Assembly: GCA_951800685.1 (NCBI GenBank) | Contig: CATOJY010000001.1 | Location: 62,001-126,000 of the forward strand | DNA: 64,000 nucleotides | Reading direction: 5' to 3' | Source of the DNA: an uncultured Lachnospiraceae bacterium | GTDB lineage: Bacteria; Bacillota; Clostridia; Lachnospirales; Lachnospiraceae | Shown here: positions 53,655-63,014 of the stretch, one piece after another | Position numbering within the stretch: position 1 is the stretch's first letter | Layout of the letters: every line of letters starts with the position of its first letter | The notes under the pieces: model-generated | What the model was told of the DNA's origin: nothing | Databases searched by the model: none | Seen by the model: the letters and a program-made list of their open reading frames with translations, nothing else | Made by a program: the position numbers and the translations under genes

Positions 53655-56600
53655 TCAGACAGTTTTCCGTTTTCTGGAGACCAGCAGAATGCTTGCTCCA
53701 AGCAGCGAACCTGTGAATAACAGCATCCAGAAAAGGAGTTCTGTGCCGTCTCCGGTTTCCGGTGAGCGGGACGCTGTACGGGAGATTACTCCGGTGAGCA
53801 CAGGGGTTTTCGAAGTGCCTGATTTTGTGGAGTTTTTGTTTTTGTCCGTTTCTTTCGGTTTTTCGGTGTCTTTTGGATTTTCTGAAGCAGTGGGCTTTTT
53901 ACCGCCGCCGGACGATTTGGCAGTTTTATACTGTGCGGTAAATACCATATGGCTTGTAACTTTCATCTTCAGTATTTTTGCACTGGAATACAGTTTTCCA
54001 CTGCTCTCCCCGCTGTAAGACCATCCAACGAAACGGTATCCTGTTTTTGGCTTGACGTCCGGCACTGTGACGCCGCTTTCTGACACGATGGCGCCTTCAT
54101 TGATACCCTCAAACTTCTTTTTGCCAGACAGGCTGCCATGTTTCCCTGGCTTGAAAGTAACCGTATATACCGCCGGATTCCAATTTGCAACAAAGACAAG
54201 ATGCCCGGTAGAACCGGTTTCAACAACAATATCCTTTGAAATTTGGTTTGCTTTTTCTGTAATTTCTGTTGTGCCGTTTCCGAGGCTCCAGCCGAGAAAT
54301 TCATAAGTTTTACCATCTTTTGTATAGCGTGTAGGATTCACTAGTTTAAAGTCGGGGGATGTAACGGTGTAAACTGTTTTATTATCCAGCTTGTTTCCGG
54401 CAGAAAGATAATCTTCCACTCCGAGGTAAGTAATCGTATACGTAATCGGTTTTACATAGAAAGTGAAGATGTTTTCTTTTCCGTCAATCCGTTCCAGAGA
54501 CTGGAGATGCGAAGCATCTGCCACATCTTTCCCCGTTTCATCAACCAGGCGGTATCCTCGCTGGCTGAGCGCTTGAAAATCAGCATGTGTCGGATACACA
54601 GCCGACTGGTCTGCTGCGCCGTTTTCAACACGGGTGTACACGGGCTGGACGCCTGGCTGGCTCTTTGTTTCATAGTTTATGAATTCTACGGTATACTGCC
54701 CCATGCCGGGCGCGGCATAATAAAAAGTAATGATATTCTTGTCCTGATGAACGGAATCCAGCTTTACAGATACCTTTTGCTCTGTGGGGATATAGTCTAA
54801 ATATGCGGGTACTGTAGGCGGAGCCGCATCTTCCCACACCGTAGTGCCTGACAGGAACAGGCCGGACATCTGCTTATCTTCCCTGACTTTAATATCAGTG
54901 TCTTTTACCAGATATCTTATCGTATATTGAATGGGTACTTCACTGGTCGGTTCCCATACTGCTTGCACCTGCAAATCGCTGGTGACAGGCTGGTCAAATT
55001 TAAACGGAGTGTCCGCATTTTCGTCTATCATGGTGCCGGATGCCGTACCGCGCCGGGTGATAATCCAGCCGTCCAGTATATGTCCGGTTCTTGTCAGACG
55101 CGGAATCTGGCCGCTGCTGACAAAGCTCTGGTTTGCTGAAATATATTGATTTACGGCGGCGTTGTTTCCCGGAATTAAAGTACCTCCGTTAAAATCAAAG
55201 GTCACTTTGTACGTGGGAGCCATCCATGCAGAATACAGGAGCAGATTGCTGTCCAGAATCGGAGTCAGGTTTCGGGCGTTATCTTCCCACTGCATCATCC
55301 GCGTTCCGGCAGGACCAAGAGCCCATCCTTTAAATAGCCAGATTTTTGTTCCGTCAGCTGCACGTTTGGTACATACCGGAAGCGTGGAGGATACCTGTTT
55401 ATCTGCTGTGTTTTCTGCACCCTTTATAAGCAGAGACCATCCGTCAGGATTTGAATCTGACTGCGCATAATCTCCATTCGTCTTTTTGTAATTAAGATCA
55501 AATGCATATTTTGTTTTGGAAAGTGTTGTCCCATAAGGCAGCTCAATTTGGCCGATTTCTGTTGATTCATCCGATAAATAAGTAATTGTGTATCTGTCAC
55601 GGGTGTAATAAAAATAAATATCATAAGGATTTTCTAAAGTGCTATATCCATTGCTGTAAGAACCGTCGCTGCTGTTAAGCTCCGAACTGTGATCGGCCGT
55701 CTGGTTAACTGCTTCCAAATGAGGACGGATGCTTACGTTTTGTGCATTGATTGCCATTGCGGCTGCAGCATTTGCGCGCCGGGCAATCGCATAATAATTA
55801 TTGTTATAGACACGTACCGCGTAATACAGGTTTCCGTTAGGATTGTATCCGGCATCGTCCGGATAAATGATTTGTCCGCCTGTATAATTGACTTCCAGCA
55901 AATCTGTAAAACCATATCTGCGGAATATCTGATTATCCTGGGGAACCAGGTAAATGGTATTTCTCCGAGTTTGTTCTTCCGGGCTCATAGTAGTGTCTTT
56001 TGGCGCGCCATCATAGATTTTTACGGCCGTTCCGAGCTGCGATTGTGTCAGTCCAGGAACTTCATAACAATAATTATAGCGATAACTGTTAAAATATGTC
56101 TTCCAAAAAGCAATTATGGAATGCTTTTTTGCCGGATTTTTAGGATCTGCAATGATACTCGCACCCATGGAAGCATAGGAACCGGGAATGCAGCCGTTAT
56201 TCCGGCCTTTTCTTCCATGTGCATTATGCAGTCCTGCTGTTGTTGTCCAGGAAATTCTCAGGGCATTTTCATTACGGGTCTGTAAAGTTTCGAGCTCCTC
56301 CGGCCAGGTTCCCAAAAGACTTGCCCCATATTTGGCTTCTATGGTCTTTATCATAGGAACACCTTCTAGATTTTCTATTGGAATATCATACCAGTTTCCG
56401 GGATTTTCGTCGGGAAATCTGCTCCAATTGCTGATGAACCATGCGGTATCATTTGAGGCGCGGACACAGGAAGCGTCTCCGCCTGCAGTACTGGAAGGAA
56501 AGTAATAAATAAAATCCAGCGTATACACTTTCCGTGTATAGTATACATAAACCAGCGTGCTTCCATTAGCAGCTGCAGTTGTCTGCGTTGTATCTTCTGA

Positions 56601-58802
56601 TATATTACCTCCTTTAACAGATTCAACCAGGATAGTATAGGGGTTCTCCTTGCATGGTTCATAGAAGTCAGAAATTTTCATAGGACTTTCATATCCGGTA
56701 ATATCGCTTATTGTACTGTCAGGTACAACTCCCATCTGCCGGGTAAATTGGCTGTCAATTTCGGCCTGGAGTTTCTGAACCAATTTCCCGTTCTGCTCTA
56801 TCAGTGATTCTCCTGTTTCAAACATATTGTCCAGCGTAAAGGAACCAACATTACTGAAAGATGTGTCCATATTTGGATTCTGGTGCACAATTTCCCCATT
56901 TTCTTCTTTTGTGCCGTCTAGCGCAGTGTCAGTAACCCGGACATCTTGCCCATTTAGATTTTCTGTCCAGAATACTACACGGATGGAGGTGGTAATTTTC
57001 TCCCATTTCGGCACAAACCGCAGAACAAGGATATCCTGTGCTTCTACGCTGGAAATAATTTCAGCGTTATCTATAAAGTCTTTTGTCAATTGCAGTTTAT
57101 GGCTGTCGTTAAGCGGTACATCTGCATATTCAGCAGGATTGCTCCCTTTTATCTGGTATTGCCAGCCGGTGAGCCTGTAACCTTTTTTGATTGATTTATC
57201 AGCAGGCAGGTCATTTGCTCTCTTATATGCTGCTTCATCATAAAAATTACTGAAATCTACATACTGTCCTACAGGAACCTGCTGGCGGTCAATGTAGACG
57301 TCGTCTGTATAAAAGATGATCCGGATGGATTCCGGCATGTAGTAAATATTGACAACGGTAGAATCATCGGAAGCAATTGGCACCTGGGAGAAATGTACAA
57401 CCTTATATCCGGTAATATCTATTGATCTGGCTTTCGTCATGGCGCCGACCCGGCCCTGCTCTGTAAGTTCATAGACGGTGCCATTGTTTTGGTAAACCTG
57501 CCAGTCATCACTTACGGTAATGTCGGGATTTTCTATATTGTTTTTTGGAATAAGGTGGCGTACCGTATAGCTGCTTGTGTCACGCCGATAATACACGGTC
57601 ACTGTCATATCCTGCGTCAGGCCGGAGACACTTAAGGTATAGGCATTCTCATCCCCGGCAGGACCGCCGTACATGGCAGGGGCAGTGTAGGAAAACTCTG
57701 CGCCGTTAATGGATACACGGCGGGCCTGTGCCCAGGCATTTTGATATTCCGGACTATCCGTATCAACTCCTTCTTTCAGGTTATAATCTCCCCTGGCAAG
57801 CGCCTCTTGAATCTGTTCCGGTGTTTCTTTGCCTGTGGGCGGAACTGCCAGGAACTGATTTAGTGGAGAAGGATTCAGTACTACACGGAAACCATTCAGA
57901 TTTGAATTTTTACTTCCGGTATTGCCCGAAGCAGGAATATAGTGGGGAACTGACCAGTTTTTTAAAGACGCATGGCCGGATATGTCTGGAAACAGCTCAA
58001 TTTTATCGGTATCTGCTGCTTTTACCCCTGCCATGCCTCCGGTATTAGAATACAAATACTGAATCGTCAGCGTAATGCTTTTTGCGGGTATAAACTGTAC
58101 AGTTTCAAATCTGCCCTGGTATATGCTTCGTGGCCGCACATTGCTGCTGCCGGCTGCCGGGCTGTCCTTAAGAACTGCTTTGTATCCGCTTTTGACCGTG
58201 TAAAGGATAACAATATTACAGGCTGCATCCGCTTTTAAATTTTTAATATTTAGCTGAGGGCTGCCCTGAATCTGCGCCGATAATTCCTCACGGTGAAAAA
58301 TGTGCTGTGATAAATCGTATGAACCATTTTTGAAATTATCTTCGGTAAGTTTAAAAACTTCCTTCTCATCTAATTGCTTCATAATACCGTCTGCATAAAA
58401 TCTGAGCCTGTGGGTAATATTGAGTTGATAAGAGGATTTTTGTTTTTTTCCGGCGTTTACAGCTGTTTCGGGTTCACAGCTGCTTTCTGTCTCTGTCCCC
58501 TTTGTTTCCGCAACTGTCTCTGCTGCATTTTCCGTTTCTGTCCCCTCTGTTTCCGCAGCTGTTTTTGTTGTACTTTCTGTCTCTGTTTCCGTTGCGTCTG
58601 TGCTTTTTTCTGCGTCAGTTTCTGCTTTTTCCGAAGAAACTGACACATCGGCAGGAATTGTTTCTGTGCTTTTTGATTCTGTTTGTGCTTCAGATATGCC
58701 GGGCAGGCAAACCGCAGCTGAAAGCACCTGAACCGGAAGCAGTGAAAATGCTAATACCAATGCCAGCAGCCGGGGCAGGATCTTTTTGCCTGTTTGTTTC
58801 AT
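53655..58802 (-). CDS. Very large wall-anchored surface protein with InlB-type and MucBP-like repeats
   Basis: 1,715 residues. A signal peptide (~1-35) is followed by a Thr/Glu-rich segment with 15-residue repeats (TETESTTKTAAETEG, TETENAAETVAETKG). A long region of beta-rich units follows. Several resemble MucBP or InlB B-repeats (YTVRHLIPKNN; YKVTFDFNGGTLIPGN; YTVTFKPGKHGS). A Lys/Ser-rich spacer, a sorting signal SPETGD, a hydrophobic helix and RKRK tail end it, the LPXTG-like anchor used in Clostridia. Likely an adhesin or matrix-binding protein; ligand unknown. AAAGGAG lies 13 bp before ATG 58802, somewhat far. Confidence 0.88.
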   Translation of the reverse strand: MKQTGKKILPRLLALVLAFSLLPVQVLSAAVCLPGISEAQTESKSTETIPADVSVSSEKAETDAEKSTDATETETESTTKTAAETEGTETENAAETVAETKGTETESSCEPETAVNAGKKQKSSYQLNITHRLRFYADGIMKQLDEKEVFKLTEDNFKNGSYDLSQHIFHREELSAQIQGSPQLNIKNLKADAACNIVILYTVKSGYKAVLKDSPAAGSSNVRPRSIYQGRFETVQFIPAKSITLTIQYLYSNTGGMAGVKAADTDKIELFPDISGHASLKNWSVPHYIPASGNTGSKNSNLNGFRVVLNPSPLNQFLAVPPTGKETPEQIQEALARGDYNLKEGVDTDSPEYQNAWAQARRVSINGAEFSYTAPAMYGGPAGDENAYTLSVSGLTQDMTVTVYYRRDTSSYTVRHLIPKNNIENPDITVSDDWQVYQNNGTVYELTEQGRVGAMTKARSIDITGYKVVHFSQVPIASDDSTVVNIYYMPESIRIIFYTDDVYIDRQQVPVGQYVDFSNFYDEAAYKRANDLPADKSIKKGYRLTGWQYQIKGSNPAEYADVPLNDSHKLQLTKDFIDNAEIISSVEAQDILVLRFVPKWEKITTSIRVVFWTENLNGQDVRVTDTALDGTKEENGEIVHQNPNMDTSFSNVGSFTLDNMFETGESLIEQNGKLVQKLQAEIDSQFTRQMGVVPDSTISDITGYESPMKISDFYEPCKENPYTILVESVKGGNISEDTTQTTAAANGSTLVYVYYTRKVYTLDFIYYFPSSTAGGDASCVRASNDTAWFISNWSRFPDENPGNWYDIPIENLEGVPMIKTIEAKYGASLLGTWPEELETLQTRNENALRISWTTTAGLHNAHGRKGRNNGCIPGSYASMGASIIADPKNPAKKHSIIAFWKTYFNSYRYNYCYEVPGLTQSQLGTAVKIYDGAPKDTTMSPEEQTRRNTIYLVPQDNQIFRRYGFTDLLEVNYTGGQIIYPDDAGYNPNGNLYYAVRVYNNNYYAIARRANAAAAMAINAQNVSIRPHLEAVNQTADHSSELNSSDGSYSNGYSTLENPYDIYFYYTRDRYTITYLSDESTEIGQIELPYGTTLSKTKYAFDLNYKKTNGDYAQSDSNPDGWSLLIKGAENTADKQVSSTLPVCTKRAADGTKIWLFKGWALGPAGTRMMQWEDNARNLTPILDSNLLLYSAWMAPTYKVTFDFNGGTLIPGNNAAVNQYISANQSFVSSGQIPRLTRTGHILDGWIITRRGTASGTMIDENADTPFKFDQPVTSDLQVQAVWEPTSEVPIQYTIRYLVKDTDIKVREDKQMSGLFLSGTTVWEDAAPPTVPAYLDYIPTEQKVSVKLDSVHQDKNIITFYYAAPGMGQYTVEFINYETKSQPGVQPVYTRVENGAADQSAVYPTHADFQALSQRGYRLVDETGKDVADASHLQSLERIDGKENIFTFYVKPITYTITYLGVEDYLSAGNKLDNKTVYTVTSPDFKLVNPTRYTKDGKTYEFLGWSLGNGTTEITEKANQISKDIVVETGSTGHLVFVANWNPAVYTVTFKPGKHGSLSGKKKFEGINEGAIVSESGVTVPDVKPKTGYRFVGWSYSGESSGKLYSSAKILKMKVTSHMVFTAQYKTAKSSGGGKKPTASENPKDTEKPKETDKNKNSTKSGTSKTPVLTGVISRTASRSPETGDGTELLFWMLLFTGSLLGASILLVSRKRKTV
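58484..58600 (-). repeat. 45-bp tandem repeat coding for a Thr/Glu-rich segment
   Basis: Two full and one partial 45-bp units encode TETES/TETEN-starting 15-residue repeats. Copies differ at several bases. It lies within the surface protein gene near the N-terminus. Confidence 0.7.
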
Positions 58803-58904
58803 AGATGCTTGCTCACTCCTTTCTCTGAGCAGTCCGCCATTTATGTAAAAACTTCATGCTGTTCCTACGGGCTGCTAAACCTTAATATTTAACTATATAC
58901 TATG

Positions 58905-58933
58905 ATTATAGTGCAGACGCTGTTTTTTTTCAA
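58905..58933 (-). promoter_or_regulatory. Promoter of the large surface protein gene
   Basis: On the minus strand TTGAAA (58933-58928), 17 bp, TATAAT (58910-58905). A leader of about 95 bases follows. Confidence 0.75.
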
Positions 58934-58996
58934 CAAAAAAAATATTGAAATGCAGGAAGCATTATGCAAATATCATAAAATATAGTGAAGTTCCTA

Positions 58997-59035
58997 TAAA
59001 AAATCCCTCACAGCGTTTGCCATGAGGGTATTTTT
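58997..59035 (-). terminator. Terminator of the phosphodiester glycosidase gene
   Basis: Minus strand: ACCCTCA / TGAGGG, with GATTTTTTA after the stem; an A-rich run on the other side. Confidence 0.75.
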
Positions 59036-59040
59036 CATGT

Positions 59041-60411
59041 TTATTCACTAAACAGCAGAAAGTCTCCGCAAGGGCGTTCTGTACCGTCTGTCGGATTGTT
59101 CATAATGTAACCGCGGTAAGCCATTGTGGCCGAACCGCCTCCGTCCATATTGTAAGCGTAAGTACAGCCGTGCTGACGGAAAATCGTACGCATCTGAGCC
59201 AGGGTAAGCCCCGGCGCATTGCATACCAGAAGTACGTATTCTCCCGGACGGATCATTCCTGCCGCAGAGCGGGGATATGGTCCGGTCATGTCCGGGCTGG
59301 CATAAACCTGCGGATATCCCTGGTCGTAAAGGGAGGCGGGCTTTCCGTCCCGAAGCAGAATAGGACCGAAATTGAAAGTATCACGGACGCCGCCTTTTTT
59401 TAGCTGCACTGCACTTAGTCCCTGAGAAGGGCTGAACATAGTTCCGTCCCGTGAAATTGCCATCAGTGAATAGCTGGTTCCCAGCGCCTTATTGTATATC
59501 GTTCCGTTTTTCAGCATGACAGCGTCAAATCCCGGTTTACCTGATGAATAGGAAAATGCGCTTCCGTTGATTCCGATCACTGCCCGGTTCTGTGCTACGG
59601 CATTGGAAGTTGTCTGACGGGTGCCGCCATAGGTACCGTAAGAAAGAGCCGCTTTCATCTGGCTGATATTGGAAATTGTAACCCGTGCCGTCCAGTAAGT
59701 GGTACCGTAGTTTTGGAACCTCTGCAGCCGTATTTTCAAGGTTCCGGTATTATATTCTATCTGTGTAGCAGCGTACATAGATTTTGCGTTGATACGCTCC
59801 CTGGTATCCAGAATACCTTTTGCATCTGCGTGATAATACCACTTACCGGTTTTGACCCAGCCGTTGTTTTGCAGTACGCCCTTTTTGGTAAAATAGTAAT
59901 CTTTTTTCTTAATGCGCTGCATTTTTGTCACGCGGACACCGTTTGCATCCAGATAATAGCGGCTGCCCTTATATGTAAGCCATCCGGTCTTTTTTTTGCC
60001 TTTGGAAGTATAATAGTACCACTTTCCGCCGATTTGCTGCCAGCCGCCTTTAAAGTTTTTAATCCAGCGGCCGTCCTCACCAACGAATTTGTTCTTTATC
60101 CAGCGATTGGTGACGCGCACGCCTTTGGAATCTACATAGTATTTTTTGCTAATCCACTGGTTTTTTGCCATTCGTCCGTTGGATTTGAAAAAGTAGTAGT
60201 TATTGTCAATTTGTTTCCACTTGCTTTTTAGCATCTTTCCGGTTTTCAGATGAAAATAATACTTGTATTTTCCAATCTTCTGTAATCCCCGAACCTGTAT
60301 GCCATTTTTGTAATAATAATGTGCGCTGCCTTCAATTACCCATCCGTTTTCCGCTGCATAAGCAATTTTGGAAGGCAATGCAAATGATGCAGCCAGCAGG
60401 CAGCTGGTCAA
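59041..60411 (-). CDS. Secreted phosphodiester glycosidase-domain protein with cell-wall-binding repeats
   Basis: 456 residues from TTG 60411. Residues ~20-200 are aromatic/Gly/Lys-rich cell-wall-binding repeats (WYYYTSKGKKKTGW, YYLDANGVRV). The C-terminal domain is NAGPA-like: INGSAFSYSSGKPG, YPRSAAGMIRPGEY, and YNMDGGGSATM. Substrate is probably a surface glycan or teichoic-acid-like polymer, by inference. TTG 60411 has no ribosome site and leaves a signal peptide without its basic n-region. The frame extends to a Lys/Arg-containing n-region starting at CTG 60450 (or ATT 60453), just after AGGGGAG. That start gives a proper signal peptide, so the true CDS is probably 59041-60450. Confidence 0.85.
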   Translation of the reverse strand: MTSCLLAASFALPSKIAYAAENGWVIEGSAHYYYKNGIQVRGLQKIGKYKYYFHLKTGKMLKSKWKQIDNNYYFFKSNGRMAKNQWISKKYYVDSKGVRVTNRWIKNKFVGEDGRWIKNFKGGWQQIGGKWYYYTSKGKKKTGWLTYKGSRYYLDANGVRVTKMQRIKKKDYYFTKKGVLQNNGWVKTGKWYYHADAKGILDTRERINAKSMYAATQIEYNTGTLKIRLQRFQNYGTTYWTARVTISNISQMKAALSYGTYGGTRQTTSNAVAQNRAVIGINGSAFSYSSGKPGFDAVMLKNGTIYNKALGTSYSLMAISRDGTMFSPSQGLSAVQLKKGGVRDTFNFGPILLRDGKPASLYDQGYPQVYASPDMTGPYPRSAAGMIRPGEYVLLVCNAPGLTLAQMRTIFRQHGCTYAYNMDGGGSATMAYRGYIMNNPTDGTERPCGDFLLFSE

Positions 60412-60497
60412 AAGAAACAGTTTTAACCCCTTTGTTGTTATCTTCCGCAGAATAGATCTCCCCTTTCGCAGTCTTAAGTAACCTCTCCTCTTCTCCT

Positions 60498-60526
60498 ATT
60501 TTAGCAGATTTTCCAAGTCTCTGCAA
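60498..60526 (-). promoter_or_regulatory. Promoter of the glycosidase gene
   Basis: Minus strand TTGCAG (60526-60521), 17 bp, TAAAAT (60503-60498). Transcription would start near 60491, upstream of the proposed 60450 start. Confidence 0.6.
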
Positions 60527-60554
60527 GCCGCCCCGGATTTTCCCTGTATCCGGA

Positions 60555-61097
60555 TTACTGTCCGCGGAAGTCAACCGGCTCATAGTCTTGCAGTCTGGCA
60601 AGAAATCCCCGGTTCTGCAAGCTCTCCTGAATCACATCAAGGCTTTGCTCGTCATCGGCAAATACGGTGTGATAGTGATAACCGGATGTCACATTTTTGA
60701 GCAGGCTGGAATTGCCGGAAATGATGCCTTCCATAAAGGTACGGATATCTTTCCGGGAACGGATATTCATATCAGCCCGGACGACTCCGTATACTTTATG
60801 ATAGACAAATACATCCTGTATCCGCCCGCCTAAGTCTACAATCATTGTCAGCTCTTCTTCTACCTCTTCGTCTGAGTGAAGCACTTTAAAGATACGGCTG
60901 GCGTCGTTTTTCGCGTGCAGAAGATATCCGCGGCTTGCGGAAAAGATTTCGCAGCCATTCGCCCGGAGCAGCGCCACATCCTGTACGATGACCTGCCGGC
61001 TGACATGAAGCTGTTTGGCAAGGGATACGCCGGATACGGGCTTTTCACTGTCCGCTAATATTTGGATAAGCTGTTTTCTTCGTTCTTCACCAGTCAT
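60555..61097 (-). CDS. niaR: NiaR (YrxA) family transcription repressor, niacin-responsive
   Basis: 180 residues. N-terminal winged HTH (EERRKQLIQILADSEKPVSGVSLAKQLHVSRQVIVQDVALLRANG) and a C-terminal 3H domain with conserved His (VYHKVYGV; TSGYHYHTV). Represses NAD biosynthesis or niacin transport genes in Gram-positives. ATG 61097 is preferred over the TTG at 61106. It lies 25 bp after hisIE, within the his operon. Confidence 0.92.
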   Translation of the reverse strand: MTGEERRKQLIQILADSEKPVSGVSLAKQLHVSRQVIVQDVALLRANGCEIFSASRGYLLHAKNDASRIFKVLHSDEEVEEELTMIVDLGGRIQDVFVYHKVYGVVRADMNIRSRKDIRTFMEGIISGNSSLLKNVTSGYHYHTVFADDEQSLDVIQESLQNRGFLARLQDYEPVDFRGQ

Positions 61098-61122
61098 TTC
61101 CAGCAATTCCTTTCCTGTATTT

Positions 61123-62415
61123 TTACCTCTGTGCCAATTCCTTTGTAATGTCTTCCCAGGTTACGCCTTTTTCTGCCATGAGTACCATCACATGGTAGAG
61201 GAAATCAGAAATCTCGTATTTTATCTCTTCCGGGTTTGGATTCTTTGCGGCAATCACGATTTCCGTAGCCTCTTCTCCAACTTTTTTGAGGATTTTATCG
61301 ATGCCTTTATCAAATAAATAATTAGTGTAGGAACCTTCTTTTGGATGTTCTTTCCTGTCCAGGATTACGGAGAATACATTTTCAAATACCGTCATAGGAT
61401 TTGTCTCATCGTAATCTTTTTTCACTAAATCACGGTAAAAGCAGCTTTTATTCCCAGTGTGGCAGGCTGCGCCTATCTGCACAACTTTTGCCAGAATCGT
61501 ATCATTGTCACAATCAATGGAGAGCTGGCGTACATATTGAAAATGTCCCGAAGTCAGTCCTTTTACCCACAGCTCATTCCGGCTGCGGCTCCAGTAGGTC
61601 ATTTTTCCAGTGCGGATAGTGTTTTCAAAAGCTTCCCGGTTCATATATGCTGCCATCAGCACTTCCATGGTCTTATAGTCCTGCACGACTACCGGCACCA
61701 GCCCATTTTCATTTGTCTTAAATTCTGCCCACCGCATACTGCTCTCAAAAGTGTTTACGGGAATCCCTTTTTCTTTCGCCAGGAGCTTCAAACCCATGAA
61801 ATCTGTACTCCGCTCCGAAAGCGCCCGTGCGCATACTCCGGAAACGTTTTCAACGCCCAAGAGATTTAAGATTCCGCCGGAATCTGCGCGCACCACTACA
61901 GGCATAACAGGGACGCTTACTGCTTTACATGCTTCATTTACATGCACACTGTCTGCCAGCAGCAGCACTTCATCCGCATAGGTTTCAATAGCCTCTTTGT
62001 TGGCGAAAAGTTCTGTCAGGCTTCCGGCACACACAGCAATTTTCTCTTTTCCAAAACGTCTGGAAACCTCCGGAAGCAGTTCCACATTTTCGGGTTTGGA
62101 AAAATTCAGGAACGCCTTGCGGCACCCGGCATAGATTAGTTTTTTTACATCTTCCATGCGCCGTACATTTCCGCCCCCTGCAATAGGGATATCAACGCAT
62201 CTGGACATTTCCTTTATCAGCAGGAGTGACTCCTCATGGGAAGTATCGTCCTCAGATAAATCAAACACCACGATTTCATCTGCGCCATGGTTGCTGTAAT
62301 GTTGTGCCAGCTCTGCCGCATTGCCGCCCTCCCACGGTTCATCATCAGAAAGCCCACTGACGGCTTTTCCGTCCCGGATAAAAATATAAGATGCCAGTTT
62401 TTTATTTTTCATCAT
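61123..62415 (-). CDS. hisIE: HisF-like domain fused to phosphoribosyl-AMP cyclohydrolase / phosphoribosyl-ATP pyrophosphatase
   Basis: 430 residues, twice the usual HisIE. Residues ~1-225 form a HisA/HisF-like TIM barrel keeping IRDGKAVSG, the phosphate loop [21 protein letters not shown] and SGGI. At the position of the first catalytic Asp of HisF (CLDV) it has Phe12, and the second (IDAK) is replaced by VCAG. Residues ~225-330 are His[21 protein letters not shown] and [18 protein letters not shown]. Residues ~340-430 are His[28 protein letters not shown]. Steps 2 and 3 of histidine synthesis; the barrel is probably non-catalytic. Confidence 0.9.
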   Translation of the reverse strand: MMKNKKLASYIFIRDGKAVSGLSDDEPWEGGNAAELAQHYSNHGADEIVVFDLSEDDTSHEESLLLIKEMSRCVDIPIAGGGNVRRMEDVKKLIYAGCRKAFLNFSKPENVELLPEVSRRFGKEKIAVCAGSLTELFANKEAIETYADEVLLLADSVHVNEACKAVSVPVMPVVVRADSGGILNLLGVENVSGVCARALSERSTDFMGLKLLAKEKGIPVNTFESSMRWAEFKTNENGLVPVVVQDYKTMEVLMAAYMNREAFENTIRTGKMTYWSRSRNELWVKGLTSGHFQYVRQLSIDCDNDTILAKVVQIGAACHTGNKSCFYRDLVKKDYDETNPMTVFENVFSVILDRKEHPKEGSYTNYLFDKGIDKILKKVGEEATEIVIAAKNPNPEEIKYEISDFLYHVMVLMAEKGVTWEDITKELAQR

Positions 62416-63006
62416 TTATAATGTCCCTTTCGTTGATAATACGCCGCTGATGCGCGCATCATATGCGACTGCGGCATCAAGGGCCTTTGCAAATGCCTTA
62501 AAAGTACCTTCGGCAATATGGTGGTTGTTAAAGCCTGAGATTTTTTTAATATGCAGGTTCATCGCTGCAGAATAGGAAACGGCATAAAAGAAATCATGAA
62601 TCATTTCCGTATCCAGAGTTCCTATTTTTTCAACCGTATAACCGCAGTCAAAAGACAGATACGGCCTGCCGGATAAATCTACCGCGCAGAGTATCAGGGA
62701 GTCATCCATGGGCAGTAATGCACTGCCATAGCGCACGATGCCTGCTTTATCTCCTGCTGCTTTCCGAATCGCTTCGCCCAGTACGATTCCCGTGTCTTCT
62801 ATCGTGTGGTGGGAATCAATTTCCGTATCGCCCTGAATCTGCGCATCCAAATCAAACAGCCCATGTCTTGCAAAGCCGGAAAGCATATGGTCAAAAAATG
62901 GAATGCCGGACTCGGCTTTACATATCCCTGTCCCATCAAGGTTGAGTGTGAGCCGGATTTTTGTCTCTTTTGTGTTTCTTTCTATGGTTGCTATACGCTC
63001 TGCCAT
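62416..63006 (-). CDS. hisB: Imidazoleglycerol-phosphate dehydratase
   Basis: 196 residues. Metal-binding HHTIEDTGI and NNHHIAEGTFKA motifs are clear. ATG 63006 has a GAGGTG site shared with the hisD stop; a GTG at 63018 in frame is less likely. It ends one base before the hisIE start. Confidence 0.95.
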   Translation of the reverse strand: MAERIATIERNTKETKIRLTLNLDGTGICKAESGIPFFDHMLSGFARHGLFDLDAQIQGDTEIDSHHTIEDTGIVLGEAIRKAAGDKAGIVRYGSALLPMDDSLILCAVDLSGRPYLSFDCGYTVEKIGTLDTEMIHDFFYAVSYSAAMNLHIKKISGFNNHHIAEGTFKAFAKALDAAVAYDARISGVLSTKGTL

Positions 63007-63014
63007 GATACACC

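Noticed and set aside
58374-58804. Plus-strand Cys/Phe/Leu-rich frames
   Set aside because: Reverse reading of the Thr/Glu-rich tandem repeats in the surface protein; no start signals.
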